A program made the position numbers and the translations under genes. Positions 63,701 through 64,000 of a stretch of 64,000 nucleotides of DNA are shown here, piece after piece. The notes beneath the pieces were generated by a model. The model ran no database searches and was not told where the DNA came from. It saw only the letters and a list, made by a program, of their open reading frames with translations. This stretch comes from Cladocopium goreaui (taxonomy: Eukaryota > Sar > Dinophyceae > Suessiales > Symbiodiniaceae). The stretch spans positions 617,001 through 681,000 of the forward strand of contig CAMXCT020000114.1 in NCBI GenBank assembly GCA_947184155.2, given 5' to 3'. Every line of letters begins with the position of its first letter. Position 1 is the first letter of the stretch.

Positions 63701-63999
63701 AAGAATTCTGCCTAGATATGTATATCGACATGGTGCACATCGTCTGAGTGAGTCTCTGAGAAATGGTTGCCGAGGCTGGAACTGTGCAACGGAGATTTAT
63801 TCCAGCTCGTGAGCACGACTGGTGGCCTTCCAGAGTTGGGTTCCCCAGTTCGCTTTTGTCATTACGAAGAGCTGGGCGTTACAACCTCTTTGCTATACGA
63901 GAATTGATCATCCAGCATGTTTCAAACATGTTCAGTGTAGTTTCTGTTAGTGTGTATCACATTTGCTGTCAGGGGCCTTGAGACAATGCCATGTCTGAG
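60762..63999. other. Sequence without a recognisable gene
   Basis: Only short frames (61040-61306 plus, 63031-63429 minus, 61915-62106 plus) with no known motif. No tRNA, repeat array or element end was found. Confidence 0.4.
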
Positions 64000-64000
64000 C

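Noticed and set aside
1..63999. Relict dinoflagellate spliced-leader sequences marking retrogenes
   Set aside because: I looked for the leader's ccgtagccattttggctcaa core by eye and found no convincing match; a proper search could still find degraded copies.

Overview
Organism. The window looks like nuclear DNA of a dinoflagellate, most likely Symbiodiniaceae-like (inference). The signs are a Ty1/copia element with a long polyprotein, a tyrosine-recombinase (YR) retroelement, tRNA-derived SINEs, intron-broken single genes with few neighbours, simple repeats, and SH3-like, MIB/HERC2 and AIG1-type domains. There is no bacterial operon structure.

Layout. Bases 1-43,000 are a stack of mobile elements inside copies of one large gene family. 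I call this family HH: an alpha/beta-hydrolase-like domain, a linker, a UPF1-like SF1 helicase core and a long C-terminal region. HH copy A runs on the + strand from about 3,600 to 28,670. It is split by four insertions: a 120-bp retroposed fragment (6798-6917), a tRNA-derived SINE (7578-7719), a 10.27-kb poly(A)-tailed minus-strand HH unit called copy B (7789-18054, 21-bp target-site duplication), and a complete copia retrotransposon (18168-28523, 5-bp duplication). A further minus-strand copy, C (about 30,297-31,330), carries another SINE and a 25-bp retroposed stub. A plus-strand copy, C' (about 31,800-42,711), is split by a YR retroelement (31980-39897). That element has the split direct repeats A1...B1-A2-B2 and leaves no target-site duplication. 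A truncated relative of it lies at 1300-3621 on the minus strand, beside a transposase-like reading frame at the left edge.

Bases 43,200-44,027 hold a second, truncated copia reverse transcriptase, followed by a CTG-rich tandem duplication. From about 45 kb the window becomes ordinary intron-rich host sequence. It holds an AIG1/GIMAP-like GTPase (from 48870), a gene with an SH3-like domain, a MIB/HERC2 domain and at least five copies of an unnamed repeat of roughly 100 residues (about 51,600-55,891), a 110-130-bp satellite (57180-57840), a proline/serine-rich hypothetical (58063-58834), a Cys/His-rich exon (58998-59157) and a 12-bp-period minisatellite (60053-60755). I recognised no gene after 60.8 kb.

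How the parts relate. HH units, SINEs and short tail fragments share the marks of target-primed retroposition: poly(A), long target-site duplications and 5' truncation. The YR element and the copia element used the HH copies as landing sites. The copia element has an uninterrupted 2,416-codon frame and nearly identical LTRs, so it is the youngest and most intact element here. All homology statements come from reading the sequence by eye; no database was searched.
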